DNA of 64,000 nucleotides, from the NCBI GenBank assembly GCA_012931725.1, contig CM022951.1, positions 37,188,383 to 37,252,382 of the forward strand. The letters are read 5' to 3'. Below are positions 20,486 to 32,834 of the stretch, piece by piece. Position 1 is the first letter of the stretch, and every line of letters begins with the position of its first letter. The position numbers and the translations under genes are program-made. Under the pieces are notes generated by a model. The model had not been told where the DNA came from and searched no databases. It was given only the letters and a program-made list of their open reading frames with translations. Origin of the DNA: Litsea cubeba (taxonomy: Eukaryota > Streptophyta > Magnoliopsida > Laurales > Lauraceae).

Positions 20486-21790
20486 TAGATTTTCTCATTT
20501 TGGATTCAAAATTGAGAAACCTTGATCCTTTCCCATCGTTCATCGCGCTTACAGAAATGTTGAGCCTGTTCGACTAAGGTTTTGGGCCATCGTTTCTCTT
20601 CGATGAGTTCATTAAAGATCTAAAAAAAAAAAAAATTAGATTTCTCAGTTTGGATTCAAAATTGAGAAACCTTGATCCTTTCCCATCGTTCATCGTGCTT
20701 GCAGAAATGTTGAGCCTGTTCGACTAAGGTTTTGGGCCATCGTTTCTCTTCGATGAGTTCATTAAAGATCTAGAAAAAAAATAAAACAAAAAAAATTATT
20801 AGATTTCTCAGTTTGAATTCAAAATTGAGAAACCTTGATCCTTTCCTATCGTTCATCGCGCTTGCAGAAATGTTGAGCCTGTTCGACTAAGGCTTTGGGC
20901 CATCGTTTCTCTTCGATGAGTTCATTAAAGATCTAAAAAATATATATGTATATATAAAAATAAAAAATAAAAAAACAAAAAAAATCAGATTTCTCAGTTT
21001 GAATTCAAAATTGAGAAACCTTGATCCTTTCCTATCGTTCATCGTGATTGCAGAAATGTTGAGCCTGTTCGACTAAGGTTTTAGGCCATCGTTTCTCTTC
21101 GATGAGTTCATTAAAAATAAAAAAAATAAAAAATATATAAAAAAAAATCAAAAAAAGACATAGACCGCTAAGGTTAAACCAACTGTGTTCTTTGATCATG
21201 GTTGATTCAAGAAAAGCCTTGTCCAGAGTGTGGAGACAACTTGATTGTTCTAGGCAAGGGTCCTCCAAACGGGTTCATTAAGTAATCCTACCCTTACCTG
21301 GGGGCAATTCTATCAATCGAGATTTCATAAGACCGGATTAGGAGGCCTATGTGTACTCTCTCGTCTTTTAAATAAATTTTTTTTCAAAAATAAAATTTTT
21401 AAAAATAAATATTTTAAAATAAAAATAAAAAAAATAAAAAATTTCAAAAAAAAAATCTTTAAAAAATATAAAAAAATAAATAAATAATAAATAAATAAAA
21501 AAAGATTAAAAAAAAAACTTCCGTCATTTTGGGTTTAGATTGGAGAAATCTTGGTCTTCTCCTTTCTGAGCACTGGCGCTCGCGGAAATCGCTGAGCCCG
21601 TGTTCAGATTGGAGTGCCTTTTGCTCTCTTTGATGAACCCGATATTGGCCTTTCAAAAAAAAAACTCGTCATTTTTGGATTCAGATCCGAGAAATTATGG
21701 TTCATTTATTTCTGAGCACTGGCGCTCGCGGAAATCGCTGAGCCCATGTTCAGATCGGAATTCCATCTGCTCTCTTTGATGAATCCAATC
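20486..21790 (+). repeat. Tandem repeats in the Tat1 leader
   Basis: Four close copies (starting near 20490, 20638, 20810 and 20992) of a roughly 130-bp block with TTGAGAAACCTTGATCCTTT, GAAATGTTGAGCCTGTTCGA and TTCGATGAGTTCATTAAA are separated by A-rich linkers. Two more distant copies lie near 21525 and 21665, with GCTCGCGGAAATCGCTGAGC. A GCTCGCAG...GATGTTGAGCCC motif also occurs upstream of the PMD exon 2 in Tat2 and Tat3. Confidence 0.85.
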
Positions 21791-22195
21791 TTGACCTTTC
21801 AAAACAGAGAATCTCATCTCATGGATGCGGTCTCAAAACATTTGTGTCTAGCGGTACTAGTACGCCCTTTCAGGGTCTACTGTATTGCGACCGGCATATT
21901 TGTAACTCCAACTTTATATTCTTCTTACCTCGAGCAAGCTCTGCTTCTCGATAAGTCGAATTTAAGTTCACAATTGCTTCTAGCAGTCACTGGAACGCTC
22001 ATTCTGGGCTTACCATACCTGCGATCAGAACAATTGTACCCTCTATGGCGTTTTGCCTTCTTCATATTGCTTGGGTCATCTTCCTCGAGCAATTTGAAAA
22101 GACAAAACCATAGAACTTCCATTTATGATCATTATATTCTTGTGATTACTAATGGATGTGGTCTTGTTTCAGAAATTTTCGAAAAAAGACTAACA

Positions 22196-23002
22196 ATGGC
22201 AGCATCACTTACCATTACTTTCGATGAGAGCAAGCACCAACTCATGCTTCAACAGAAGCAAACTACGCGCACCTACAAGCGCCCCATCAGCTGCCGAAGC
22301 GTCAACTCCCTCGGTAACTCTCTGAGCTCCGGGTCGACCTCGACTCCCCGGACTATCGTCTTGGGGACGCTGGGACCATTCCCACTTCCCGAGGAACAAG
22401 CTGCTCCTTCCAAGAAGCAGAAACTCGCCTCTCAATGTATCACTACCGTGACACCAAAGGCGGGCACCAGAAGGCCCGAAGCCCGTGGCAGCCCCACGAA
22501 GCGTCGACCAGCAAACGACCAGGTCTATCCCAAGACTTGGTCCCCAAGACCTTCACCAAAACAGAGAAGGTCCCAAACATCCACTAAGCCAGCATTCCTG
22601 GCCCCACTCAAGGAGAACCAGTTCTACCCTCTTGCTTACATGAAAGAGGAGAGACCCATCTCCAACCTGACTCCCAAGTCAAACCAGCATGAGCCGGCTT
22701 GTTCCTACAAGCCCAAAATCAAGTCATGCATCACAAGGCCTCTGCAAGCACCTGCTAAGGCCTACAAACCTGCAGTTCGACCCTTCATCTCTACAGGGGC
22801 CGAACTCCAAAAATTCAAAGCTTCCCTGCAACAGGCGAAGGACAGGGTTAGCATCCTGTCCTTGCCCAGCTGCAAAGAAGACAGGCTCGGTTGCTGCGCC
22901 CGAGGGAGCACATCCTTCGTTGTCAAAGCCCAGCCAGAGTTGACCGAAGCTCAAATTGCTCGTCGCATAGCCGCCGCGCGTCGTATAGGTAAAATAAACT
23001 AG
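22196..23002 (+). CDS. ORF upstream of gag in Tat1
   Basis: Reads MAASLTITFDESKHQLMLQQ and 248 further residues, ending RRIAAARRIGKIN. It is basic and Ser/Pro/Lys-rich with no domain I recognise. The open frame extends back to 21746, but the ATG at 22196 is preferred because the upstream part is hydrophobic, lies in the repeat leader, and a CAG acceptor-like site (TTGTTTCAG) precedes it at about 22171. Tat/Ogre elements are known to carry an extra ORF of unknown function before gag. It is separated from gag by about 90-300 bp with stops. It could be the N-terminal part of a longer frame-disrupted protein. Confidence 0.55.
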   Translation: MAASLTITFDESKHQLMLQQKQTTRTYKRPISCRSVNSLGNSLSSGSTSTPRTIVLGTLGPFPLPEEQAAPSKKQKLASQCITTVTPKAGTRRPEARGSPTKRRPANDQVYPKTWSPRPSPKQRRSQTSTKPAFLAPLKENQFYPLAYMKEERPISNLTPKSNQHEPACSYKPKIKSCITRPLQAPAKAYKPAVRPFISTGAELQKFKASLQQAKDRVSILSLPSCKEDRLGCCARGSTSFVVKAQPELTEAQIARRIAAARRIGKIN

Positions 23003-23088
23003 AGAAGCAAAGGACTCAGCCTCCTACACTTCAAGTCTCTCCCAAATGGGTCGAAAAAGAAAGACCCAACCAAATTGTTGCCGTCCAT

Positions 23089-25140
23089 ATGGTTGGAAAA
23101 ACCAGAAGGCGCCAAAAGCTAGCAACAAAAATCCATGTCCGACGTCCGATGACCTGCAGCGTCTCCTGGACAAGAAGACATTCGGAAGAATCTTCTGCTC
23201 CTTCAAGCAAAGGACGGCAGAGTGAACCTTCCTCAAGCTCTTCTTCAAAAAGAATGAGCCCCAGCTCAGTCACCAGGACAGTTTCTTCATTCGAATCACG
23301 AAGGATGAACGTCTTGGCTACAAATTCTGAGCCACCACCCCTCAATCCACCTCAAGATGATGCGATCACCCGCATCCAGCAGTTGGAACAAGGCCAACAG
23401 AGGATTGAAACTCTGATGGAAAACCTTCTCCTTGCCTTTCAAAATCAGGCGAACAATGAACCTCCTCTAAATCATCAAGACGATGAGGTAAATGGAGAAG
23501 ATAATGAGTCACGCGCCCTTACCAAAAAGGACGTAGACAGTATCCTCGCCAAAGCAAAAGAAGAGGATATACTCAAAGAGCATGGGATCAAGCCACCATA
23601 TCCTTTATGGATGGACTCGGTCCCGTTCCCCACCAAATTCAAGTATCCTACTCTCCAAACATATACGAGGAAAGGATCAGCCAGACAGCACGTCATCCAT
23701 TTCAAGATCCTGACGGGAGCTATCGCGGATCAAGATGCACTCAAGATCCGCCTCTTTGCAAGTACCCTAAAAGGTACTGCCTTCGATTGGTACTCCACTC
23801 TGCCGGAGGACTCGATCCAAAACTGGGCCATGCTAGAGACACGCTTCCTGACTCACTTCAAAGGTGAAGATCATCCCGCTACTATGGCTCAGCTGTGCAG
23901 CCTAAAACAGGGGGAGAATGAATCAACATATGACTTCATTCATAAGTGGAATGCAATGGCGTACAAATGCTCTGATGTACTGCCACAAGCGTCGCTAGTC
24001 GACATCTGCCGAAACAACATGAGTGCCAAAATCCGCTCCATGATCATCGGCAACAAATCAAAAAACCTGGGAGAACTCCTAGAAGCTTCCATGGAAGTTG
24101 AAATGGTGATTAAAGACCTCAACAGTCAGAAATCATCAAGAAAAGAGCCAACCGCCATTGCAACCTCTAAACCAAAGAAGAAAGAGGTCCTCAATGTGCA
24201 GACCAAGTCAGCTCCTCAGCCACCAAAGAAAGCTGAAAACAAAGCTGCGGGTAAGAGACCTGAACTCTCAGATGCCTTCAAAAAACGAGTAGAGAAGAAA
24301 TACCCGTTTGATGAAGATGTTGATGAAATCTTCGGGGCTCTTGTGGCAAACGGCAAGCTCACCTTGCCTGAACCAAAAAGACTGGGTGATGTTGGCAAAA
24401 CCAACGATCCTCGGTACTGTCGATACCACCAGATGATCTCGCATCCTCTCAATCAATGCTTCATTGTGAGGGAGAAAATAAATGAGATGTGGAAAAACGG
24501 AGTCATCGCCTTTGACAAAAACTATGGGTTTGCCTCCGTCAACATGGTGACATGTGGACAAACATCAAAATCACCGAAGAAGAAGATCACTACTTCCTTC
24601 AAGGTGATAAACTCAATCCAAGCATCCGAGGAACTGGTTCCTTACCCGACACCAGACAGACAACCCATATGGGTACATCCCGATCTCCTGGAAGATGAAA
24701 ATTGGGAGGTCGTGAAAACAAAGCCTACAGCTCAGCAGCGAAGGCAGGCTAGGAAACATCTCCTCAAGCTCAAAAGGCAAGAGAAGACCCAGCCAAAACA
24801 AGAAGTCAAAAAAAAGGCAGAGGCTTCCTCTACCGCTTCACTGGAGGCAACAAAAACATCCCTTCCAGAGACTTCAAAGGGGGTAAGAAAATTCACTCTT
24901 AGTGATTTCATGCCACCTCAATTCAAAGAAGCCATGCCGGAGGCATCATACTCTTGCAATTCGGTAGTTGGATTCTCCATTGATGGATATGAGTCCAGCG
25001 ACACCGATGATGGATTCGAATCCAACTACACAGACGAGTGGGAGGAGTCCCTTGAAATAGGAGAATACCTCTCCGATGAAGAATGGGTTCCTGAGACTCA
25101 TCTTATGCCAGTAATCTGGTATAACCCTCTACAGCCATAA
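23089..25140 (+). pseudogene. Tat1 gag, ended by premature stop
   Basis: Encodes the structural protein that packages element RNA. A coiled-coil-like start (RIQQLEQGQQRIETLMENLL) is followed by the retrotransposon gag domain around residue 230 (AFDWYSTLPEDSIQNWAMLE) and a zinc-knuckle-like CRYHQMISHPLNQC near residue 443. The ATG at 23305 (MNVLATNSEPPPLN) is the likelier true start, because the first 72 codons overlap another open frame and are Ser/Arg-rich. The stop at 25138-25140 is TAA where Tat3 has CAA, and the frame continues beyond it, so the ancestral product was a gag-pol fusion. Confidence 0.85.
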
Positions 25141-26622
25141 GGATCCTGGTCTGATAATGAAGAAGACCAAGAGGCTGTACAAGAAAATGCTGCTGACCCA
25201 GCACCTCTCATTACTCCAGTGGAAATCAACCTTGTTGAGCCACAAAGAGTTGATGAAGAAGAAGATTTGACTCCCATGCCTGATCTTGAAGAATATGCAA
25301 GGATCTTGCAGCGTCTCGCTCTAGAACAAGAGCAAGGTCACGTCAACGAGCCTCCTCGCAATCCAGAGCCTGAAGTCCCTGAAGACCATCAGGTACATCC
25401 TCCCTTAACTCTTGAAAATGGAGAAAATTGCTGGATAGACGATCCTCTTACATCCGAGGATGAGTCTGACTCCGATCAGGCAACGTCTCCCGTCAGAGCT
25501 TCCTGTAATGTGATAATTCGGGATTATAGCTCTTTCGAAGCATCGTCTGATGAGAGCACTTACACTCCGGCGACGCCTAGCAATGTATCTTCTGGAGCCA
25601 CCTCGTCTCACGTGACTTTCACTGAGATGACACCCTCTCAGGTTTCTTCTCCTGAGACTGTGACTTCAAAGTTCACACCCTTCCTGACTGAAGAATTCCC
25701 AGCTATTGATGCTTGGGACGATGAATTAGTCATCGAAGAAGAAAGGTTGCTGGATGCTATTCATGACTTGTTCTCGGAAAATGCTCCGTGCAACACAATC
25801 ACTGAGGATGGCAACTCCGCTGCTGATACATCCTCAGCAAATGAAAAACGACAGCCTCTTTATCCTGAAGACAATCTTCCAAACGAAGACCCTTCTCAAG
25901 AAGCTCTCGAAGTTGGTAGAGGCACCCGCTCTGGCCGGGACTACCACAAAAATTACAACCAATCTTCCTTTACATATGTAAATCCTTCGGGAAAAGATGT
26001 TGTAAGCGCCCCTAGTGGCAACAATGATGAACATGCAGGCCCTAAGGAGGCTTTCAAGTATGACTTGATTGAACACTTCAAGCACATACCTGCACATCTG
26101 CACATCCTGAATTTATTGCGAATGTCTCCGCACACTCGTGATAATCTCATTTCAGAATTACAAAAGCTGAATGATGATGTCGACAAACATGCCCCGCAAG
26201 TCCTCCAAATTGAAATGGATTACCGGGTCAAAAACTCAGAAGCCTCCTCAAAGGGAGAAAAGAAGAAAACTGAGGGATCATGCATTGAATGCCTCTCGGT
26301 TAAAAAAACAGCCAGTGCAACCATCGCCTTCACAAAGGACGACCTCCTACTTGGCGAAACCAGGCACAACCAACCCCTGTACTTCACAGGGTACATCAAG
26401 GAAATGCCTATGCACAGAGTTCAGATCGACCCAGGTTCTGCACTCAACCTCATCTCCACATCGGCTCTCGAAGAGTTGGGCATCCCACCAAGCAAACTGA
26501 GCCACACATCTGTATCTATCTTTGGATATGATGGGAGTACTCAAAGGCCTATCAGCAAAATCAGGTTCAAGTTGCAAATCGGTGATCTTATTTCTGAGGT
26601 CACAGTACAGTGTATGCAATAA
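25141..26622 (+). pseudogene. Tat1 gag-pol linker and aspartic protease
   Basis: Same frame as gag after the stop. An acidic, Ser/Thr-rich linker leads to a retropepsin-like domain: MHRVQIDPGSALNLIS, where DPGS stands for the usual D-S/T-G active-site motif, then SIFGYDGSTQRPI. The frame ends at 26622 because a 5-bp tandem duplication (ACAGT) around 26606-26615 shifts it; Tat2 and Tat3 read through as EVTVYAIKTPSCYNILLGRP. The protease would process the gag-pol polyprotein. Confidence 0.82.
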
Positions 26623-28271
26623 AAACCCCTTCATGCTACAACATCCTTCTCGGACGCCCTTGGATCCACGAGAATGGTGTTGTCCCTTCAACTCTACATC
26701 AATGCATCAAGTTTATTGGCGACGACGGCATGATACATCGAGTCTTTGCGGACAAAAAACCCTTCAAAGGTAAAGAAGTCCACTTCGCAGACTCACAAAT
26801 GTATGAAGGTGAAAAAGAAGAAGAGGAGAAGCACACAGCACCCTTTACCGAAAATCTCCAGAAAGATAAAGGCAAGGCTCCTCAACAATCGCCGGAAGAA
26901 AACAAACCATCCGGTAAATCTGAAGAGAGCATTCAAACTCCCTTCATCATCTCCCTCAAACCTTCAAAGCCTTTGGTTATCACAACTAAATTGAAGAAGG
27001 TAAAGCAAAGGCCTGGGAGCAAATTTGTTGTCTCTTTCGTGTCTATCATGCAAGACACGGACTCAGATTCAGAGACAGAAGACGACACATCGTCAAGCCA
27101 AGCTGACACTCAGCAAGTTCAGCCTGCTCTTACTCCAATGGAGACAACTTCTGACATAGAAGATCCTACGTCAGCTTCCTTCGTTGTTCCAGCAACTTCA
27201 GCAAAGGAAAAGCCGATATTCTTCCATAGATCGGATGCTTCTTCATCAAACTCCATGTTTGAACCTTTCCAAAATGAAGGTATGCCTCAACTATCCTTAT
27301 ATAGTTCTGTGGCACAAGCTATTATGAAGAAAATGGGCTATGACGCTCAAAACCCAGTCGGTTTGGGAGAAGGACGCGGTATTCTCACGCCATTGGGGCC
27401 CGTCTTGACCAAAAGCCAGCTAGAAGATTGGAGACTCTACGGCTATGTAGAAAAGTATTCACACGGGTTAGGGTATGATCCCGACACTCCCCTGAGACAG
27501 TTGACACAAAGGCTTAAAAGTCAATATACTGACCAAGCCTCAACATCTCAAGTCCATGAAGACATCGATCTCCCTGGATATCTCTTTGATGAGTCACCTG
27601 ACAAAGATCCAGGAAGCTCATCCAATTGGCACGATTTCTCCGAAAATGAAGAGGAGTTGTCTGATGGCACAGACATGTGGTCTTCTGACCCAGAAGAACC
27701 CTCATCTCCAAAAGAAGTAGCCTACTTCGACCCGGTTTCAACAAGCGATTGGGATCATCTCATAGCAAGCCTTGGGAGAATTACCGATCAAGAAGACCCA
27801 TGGAAAGGAACAAAGCCTTGGTCTGGAAATGCCCTTGAAACCCCAGAAGGTTTCGTTGAGCTGGAAGCCTCCGAAAATATTGTGGAGGAACCACCTTTGA
27901 ACATTCCAACAGAAGATCCTGTTCAAAAGATAGACTTGGGAACACCAGATAACCCACGTCCTGTATTCATAAGCAAGAATATAAAGGATGATGAGTTACC
28001 TGAGTATATCGCCTTTCTTCGTGAGTTCATTGATTGCTTTGCATGGTCTTACGCTGAAATGCCTGGCTTAGACCCCAAAATAGCGGTTCACAAACTCAAT
28101 CTTCAAGAAGACATCAAGCCTGTCAAGCAAGGCCAAAGAAGATTCCGTCCAGATGTGATGGATAAAATTGAACAAGAAGTTCAAAAACTCAAAAGCGTCG
28201 GCTTCATCCGTGAGGAACAACATCCTGAATGGTTGGCCAACATTGTCCCCGTGACAAAGAAAAACGGGTAG
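26610..28271 (+). pseudogene. Tat1 pol: end of protease, G-patch, start of reverse transcriptase
   Basis: Starts after the 5-bp duplication with YAIKTPSCYNILLGRPWIHE, the second half of the protease. A G-patch-like motif follows near 27314-27395 (AIMKKMGYDAQNPVGLGEGR then GI-TPLGP). Next is the reverse transcriptase N-terminus (DCFAWSYAEMPGLDP, GFIREEQHPEWLANIVPVTK). The TAG at 28269-28271 replaces the CAG of Tat3. G-patches bind nucleic acid or DEAH helicases; one lies just after the protease in betaretroviruses, but its role here is not known. Confidence 0.85.
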
Positions 28272-29279
28272 ATCAGGGTCTGTATTGACTATAGAGACCT
28301 GAATGGCGCATGCCCTAAAGATGAATTTCCGCTCCCCATACCAGAGGTAATGATTGATAATACCTGTGGATTCGAGCGAATGACATTCATGGATGGTTTC
28401 TCTGGCTACAATCAGATAAAAATGTATCCTGAAGATGAAATACATACATCTTTTCGGACCCCATTTGGCGTGTATTGTTACACTGTCATGCCATTTGGTC
28501 TGAAAAATGCTGGTGCCACATATCAGAGGGCTATGATGAAAGTATTCCAAGATATGCAGCACAAGACGGTTGAATGTTACGTTGATGACCTCGCCGTCAA
28601 AAGCAAAAGAAAAGAAGATCATCTCGAAAACCTTCGAGAAGTCTTCCTCCGGCTTCGCAAACACAAACTGCGAATGAATCCTTTGAAATGCTTCTTTGGC
28701 GTCTCGTCGGGTAAGTTCCTCGGATTCTTAGTTTGGAAAGCTAGAATAGAGGTTGACCCCATAAAAGTCAAAGCCATTCTAGAAATGCCCTCTCCAAGAA
28801 CCTTGAGAGAACTCAAAGGGCTTCAAGGGAGATTGGCCTACATCAGACGGTTCATCTCCAATCTTTCAGGAAAATGCCGTCCATTCTCCCGGTTGATGAA
28901 AAAAGGTGTAAACTTTGTCTGGGATGCTGACTGTGAAGCTGCTTTCCAAGACATCAAGTCATACCTGACAAAACCTCCAGTGTTAGCTGCTCCTACCACT
29001 GGAAAACCATTCATCTTGTACACAAGAACCCTTGATCACTCTTTGGGAGCTCTGCTTGCGCAAGAAAATGATCAAAGAAAAGAAGCTGCTCTATATTACC
29101 TCAGCCGTATGCTAGTAGGTGCAGAGCATCGCTACTCTCCAGTCGAAAAAGAATGTCTTGCAGTGATGTTCGCCGTACAAAAACTGCATCACTACTTGCT
29201 TTCCAACACAGTCTACCTGGTCTCAAGGGTCAACCTCTTGAAGGTCCTTGTCACAAAGGTAGGTTCTCTCAATGCTTGA
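28272..29279 (+). pseudogene. Tat1 pol: reverse transcriptase core and first RNase H
   Basis: RVCIDYRDLNGACPKDEFPL opens the polymerase core, MPFGLKNAGATYQRAM follows, and the catalytic motif is CYVDDLAVKS. The first RNase H (FILYTRTLDHSLGALLAQEN ... YSPVEKECLAVMFA ... VSRVNLLKVL) has T-R where the first catalytic aspartate is expected and no TDH-like motif, so it is probably a structural tether. TGA at 29277-29279 replaces CGA of Tat3. Confidence 0.85.
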
Positions 29280-31256
29280 CTGGCAAAATGGTCCATCCTT
29301 CTGTCACAATTTGATATTAGGTATGTACCACAAAAGGCAATCAAAGGGCAAGCTCTAGCAGACTTCCTCGCAGAGCATCCATTACCCAAAGATTCTCCGC
29401 TCAGAGATGATCTCCAAGACGAACCAGTCTACAATGTGGAGACTTTCTCACAAAGTGCCTCCTGGGACATGTACTTTGACGGTGCAATCAGGACAAATGA
29501 AAAAAGACAGCTGATCTCGGGAGTTGGCATCCTCTTTGTTAGCCCCGACAAATACATGATTCCACACACTTTCTCGCTACTGGAACCATGCATAAACAAT
29601 GCAGCTGAATATCAAACTCTGATCCTAGGATTAAAACTCGCCATCGAATCCGGTATCACCATGCTGGAAGTCTTTGGAGACTCTCAACTGATCGTCAACC
29701 AGATGAATCAGAAATTTGAAGTCAGGAAGCCAGATTTGCTGCCTTACTACAACAAAGCACAATCACCTTTACAAAAGTTTGACATCTGTCACATCACCCA
29801 CATTCATGGAGGTGAAAACATACGTGCAGATGCCCTAGCTGGACTTGCCGCATCCATGGCAATCCAGGAAGGGGAAAACATGCAAATCACAGTGTGTGAA
29901 AAAAGAATCCTTCCTCCTCTTAACACACACCAAGCAGTTGCTGAATGCCACCAAGTGGTTGGAAGTCAGATTTCAATCCTTCAAACTTCAATCGGCGACT
30001 GGAGGGATCCGTTCATTGATTACATTATGTTCGGAATCCTACCTGAAGATCCAAAAGAACGGGTAAGCATCCAAAGGCGAACCCCAAGCTTTCATTTGGA
30101 TATTCCTTCAAAATTCTTTTACAGGGAATCCTTCAACGGAGTACTTCTACGCTGCTTGTCACAACAAGAGGCTGAAGAAACACTCAAAGAAGTTCATGCT
30201 AGTCTTTACGGAGCTCATCAGGCTGGTCCTAAGCTCTATGATCAGATAAAAAGGTTAGGTTATTACTGGCCTACCATGGTAGCTGACGCAATGCAATTTG
30301 CTAAGCGCTGCCAACAATGCCAAGTTCATGGAGATTACATTCACATGCCTCCAGAATGGCTGCATCCTACAGTGATTTCATGGCCTTTCGAAGCCTGGGG
30401 TATGGACATCATAGGTCTTATTTCTCCCCCTTCGAGCAAAGGTCATCGCTTCATCTTCGCCGCTACGGATTATTTCTCCAAGTGGTCAGAAGCATTTGCG
30501 TTCAACGAAATGAAGACCTCATCAGTCCTTCAGTTCCTGCGCACCAACATCATTTGTCGTTTCGGCATACCCAAAAGATTCGTCCATGATAACGGACCAC
30601 AATTCCGGGATCATCGATTCTACAGGTTCTGCGACAAATACAAAATCCAAAGCTGTCCTTCGACTCCATACAATCCGGCAGCAAACGGATTAGCAGAAGC
30701 TTTCAACAAGACACTCTGCAAAATCCTCAAAAAAATGCTCTCTAGTCACAAAAGAGACTGGAGCGATAAAATGTCTGAAGCTTTGTGGGCCTATCGAACC
30801 ACCGTTCGAGGACCAACCCATAGCACACCATTCTCCTTGGTCTATGGATGCGAAGCTGTCGTGCCCTTGGAAGTACAAATTCCTTCCTTGAGGGTATCCT
30901 TGCAAAATGACATGACTCAAGAAAGCAATGTCAAATTGCGACTCCATGAGCTGGACAATCTCGATGAGAGACGGCTCGAAGCTTAACAAAGCATTGAACT
31001 TTACTAAGCACGCATGGCAGGGTCTTTCGACAAAAAGGTCAGGCAACGCGCCTACAAAAAGGGTGACTTAGTTCTTGCGGTAAAAAGACCAATGGTCTTC
31101 GCTCACAAGTCCAAAGGCAAATTTGAGCCAAAATGGGAGGGACCCTACGTCATCGACAAAGTTTTCTCCAACGGCGCATATGCACTCCTAAACATGGAAG
31201 GTGACAGATGTATGCTGCCCATCAATGGCAAGTTCTTAAAGCGGTACTACCTTTGA
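29280..31256 (+). pseudogene. Tat1 pol: second RNase H and integrase
   Basis: After the TGA the frame gives the segment before the second RNase H, then WDMYFDGAIRTNE, NNAAEYQTLILGL, VFGDSQLIVNQM and RADALAG, the D-E-D-D set of an archaeal-type RNase H known from Tat elements. The integrase zinc finger is HxxxxxxH (VHASLYGAH) with CQQC. The catalytic core has WGMDIIG, VHDNGPQF and GLAEAFNK (D, D, E). A C-terminal GPY module (KWEGPYVIDK) ends at 31256. Stops TAA at 30984-30986 and 31005-31007 replace CAA codons of Tat3. Confidence 0.85.
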
Positions 31257-31978
31257 AGACTTACCCAACTGGGTAAGAGCAATGCCTGTATGGCCAAAAC
31301 CGGTTTCCAGGTACACGCTCGCTAAACCCACCTTTTTTTAGAATTTTCATATCAAATGTTGAAATTTCTAGAAATTTAAACAATGCTTACTTTCATCGTT
31401 TCATTGTTTAAAAAAAACCCCAAGTTTAGGAACCTTTCCCTAACTTGACCAAAATTTTCAACCCGTAAACCCAAAATTCATGGTTTGAAACAAAATCCGG
31501 ATTCAGGGATTTCCACCCTAGTCCACCCTGCCTTTTACCGCCAAAATGGTTTTAGGTCAAAACTTATGACCCTCGTGTCTTTAAAAAAAAAAAAGGTTTT
31601 TCAAAAAAAAAAATCCGCGGGGAAGCGACGCTTAGTCGATACTCGCACAAATCGAAAGCATGCGAACCACGTTCGACACTTCCAAAATCGCAGGGAAGCG
31701 ACATTTCATCGATACTAGCGAAATCCAAAACCGTGGAGATGCAACATTTCAGTTGATATCCAGAACCCAAATTTCAAAGGTTCGAAAAAAAAACCTAAAA
31801 AACCATGGAGACGCAACATTTCAGTTGATATCCATAACCCAAAGGTTCGAGAAAACCACAAATTTCAAAAAAATCGTGGGGAAACGACATCACCCGTAAA
31901 ACCAAAATTTTTGAAAAGCAAGGATACGACATTCCATCGATACTTGCACCCAAATTCACGAGGATGCGACATTCCATC
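31257..31978 (+). other. Tat1 3' spacer, cut by Tat2
   Basis: Contains a tandem array of GCGACATTCCATCGATACT/GCAACATTTCAGTTGATATC-like units of about 50-80 bp. It matches the reverse complement of 40920-41830 in Tat2 and 55630-56455 in Tat3. The sequence stops at CCATC (31974-31978), the target site of Tat2. The remainder (TATAGCC array, antisense PMD gene, 3' LTR) is displaced beyond the window. Confidence 0.85.
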
Positions 31979-32240
31979 TGATGGACCGCGCTCCTGCTTG
32001 GTTCTACCGAGGTCGGCGGACGTGGGAGTCCGTCGGGTCCGACCCTTTCGTAACCGGGGGGCAAGGGCGTGCATCAACATTTCTTTTTTTGTGGGTGTGC
32101 CAGATTTTCTATTTTTACTTGGAATTGCAAGTGGTGATCCGGAGATCAACCTTCGCAAGTAAAAAGGAAATCAACTTCTTTCAAGTTTTCCATTGCACAT
32201 ATATTTAAGAAAAGAGACATTTTCTTGATTTGCCGTGAAA

Positions 32241-32333
32241 GGCGATTTTTTTGGCATTTATAGCCGATTTTGGCGTTTATAGCCGATTTTTGGCGTTTAT
32301 AGCCGATTTTGGCGTTTATAGCCGATTTTACAA
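32241..32333 (-). repeat. TATAGCC-type array in Tat2 LTR
   Basis: Four units of GGC(A/G)TTTATAGCCGATTTT. One unit fewer than in the Tat3 LTR. Confidence 0.85.
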
Positions 32334-32826
32334 TCCTTATCAACAATGAAAGACAAGAATTGTGATTTTTGTCTCTTTTGAAAAAAATACAAACTACAAT
32401 GAAAAGCAAGAAAAGGAGGATCTAACTTCTCAGGAGATTGTGGGGGACTCGTTTAGATTGACGGTCGCAAGCCACATGTGGGCTTCGCCATCATCCATGC
32501 AGATGAGAACAGAGGATGCTATTTGATTCACTTGGCTTGGCTATAACCTCGGGTTTTTAGAAGACAAAGACCAAAGGAAGGTCCTATGTCCAATAAAAAA
32601 CCGAGTAGACGGGCTGAAAAGCCACATCTAAGCCATTGGAGGCAGGAGGAGAAGGCAAGGACCTTGGGGGGGGGGTACCCCCCAAGGGACTTTTGTCACC
32701 TTGTTGCGGTGGCCGGTGTAGAACTTCCGCAGAGTTTTCTCTCTTTTTCTTTTCTCTGGATTTCTGACTGCTGTCTGATGTTTGTTGTGTGTTTTTTCCG
32801 ATCTGGATTCCTTTGGAGTGCTCTCC

Positions 32827-32834
32827 TATTTATA
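32827..32834 (-). promoter_or_regulatory. TATA box in Tat2 LTR
   Basis: TATAAATA on the minus strand within the palindromic CCTATTTATAGG, at the place matching the Tat1 LTR TATA box. Confidence 0.7.

Larger units (their letters stand above)
17643..31978 (+). mobile_element. Tat1: Ty3/gypsy Tat-lineage retrotransposon, 3' part displaced
   Basis: Order: 5' LTR, primer binding site, repeat-rich leader, ORF upstream of gag, gag, protease, G-patch, reverse transcriptase, two RNase H domains, integrase, 3' spacer. It is interrupted at 31978/31979 inside a spacer array by Tat2, so the antisense PMD gene and 3' LTR of Tat1 should resume after Tat2 and Tat3. Five coding-strand C-to-T type stops and a 5-bp duplication show it is dead and older than Tat2 and Tat3. 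The two RNase H domains and the position of the extra ORF place it in the Tat/Ogre group. Confidence 0.9.
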
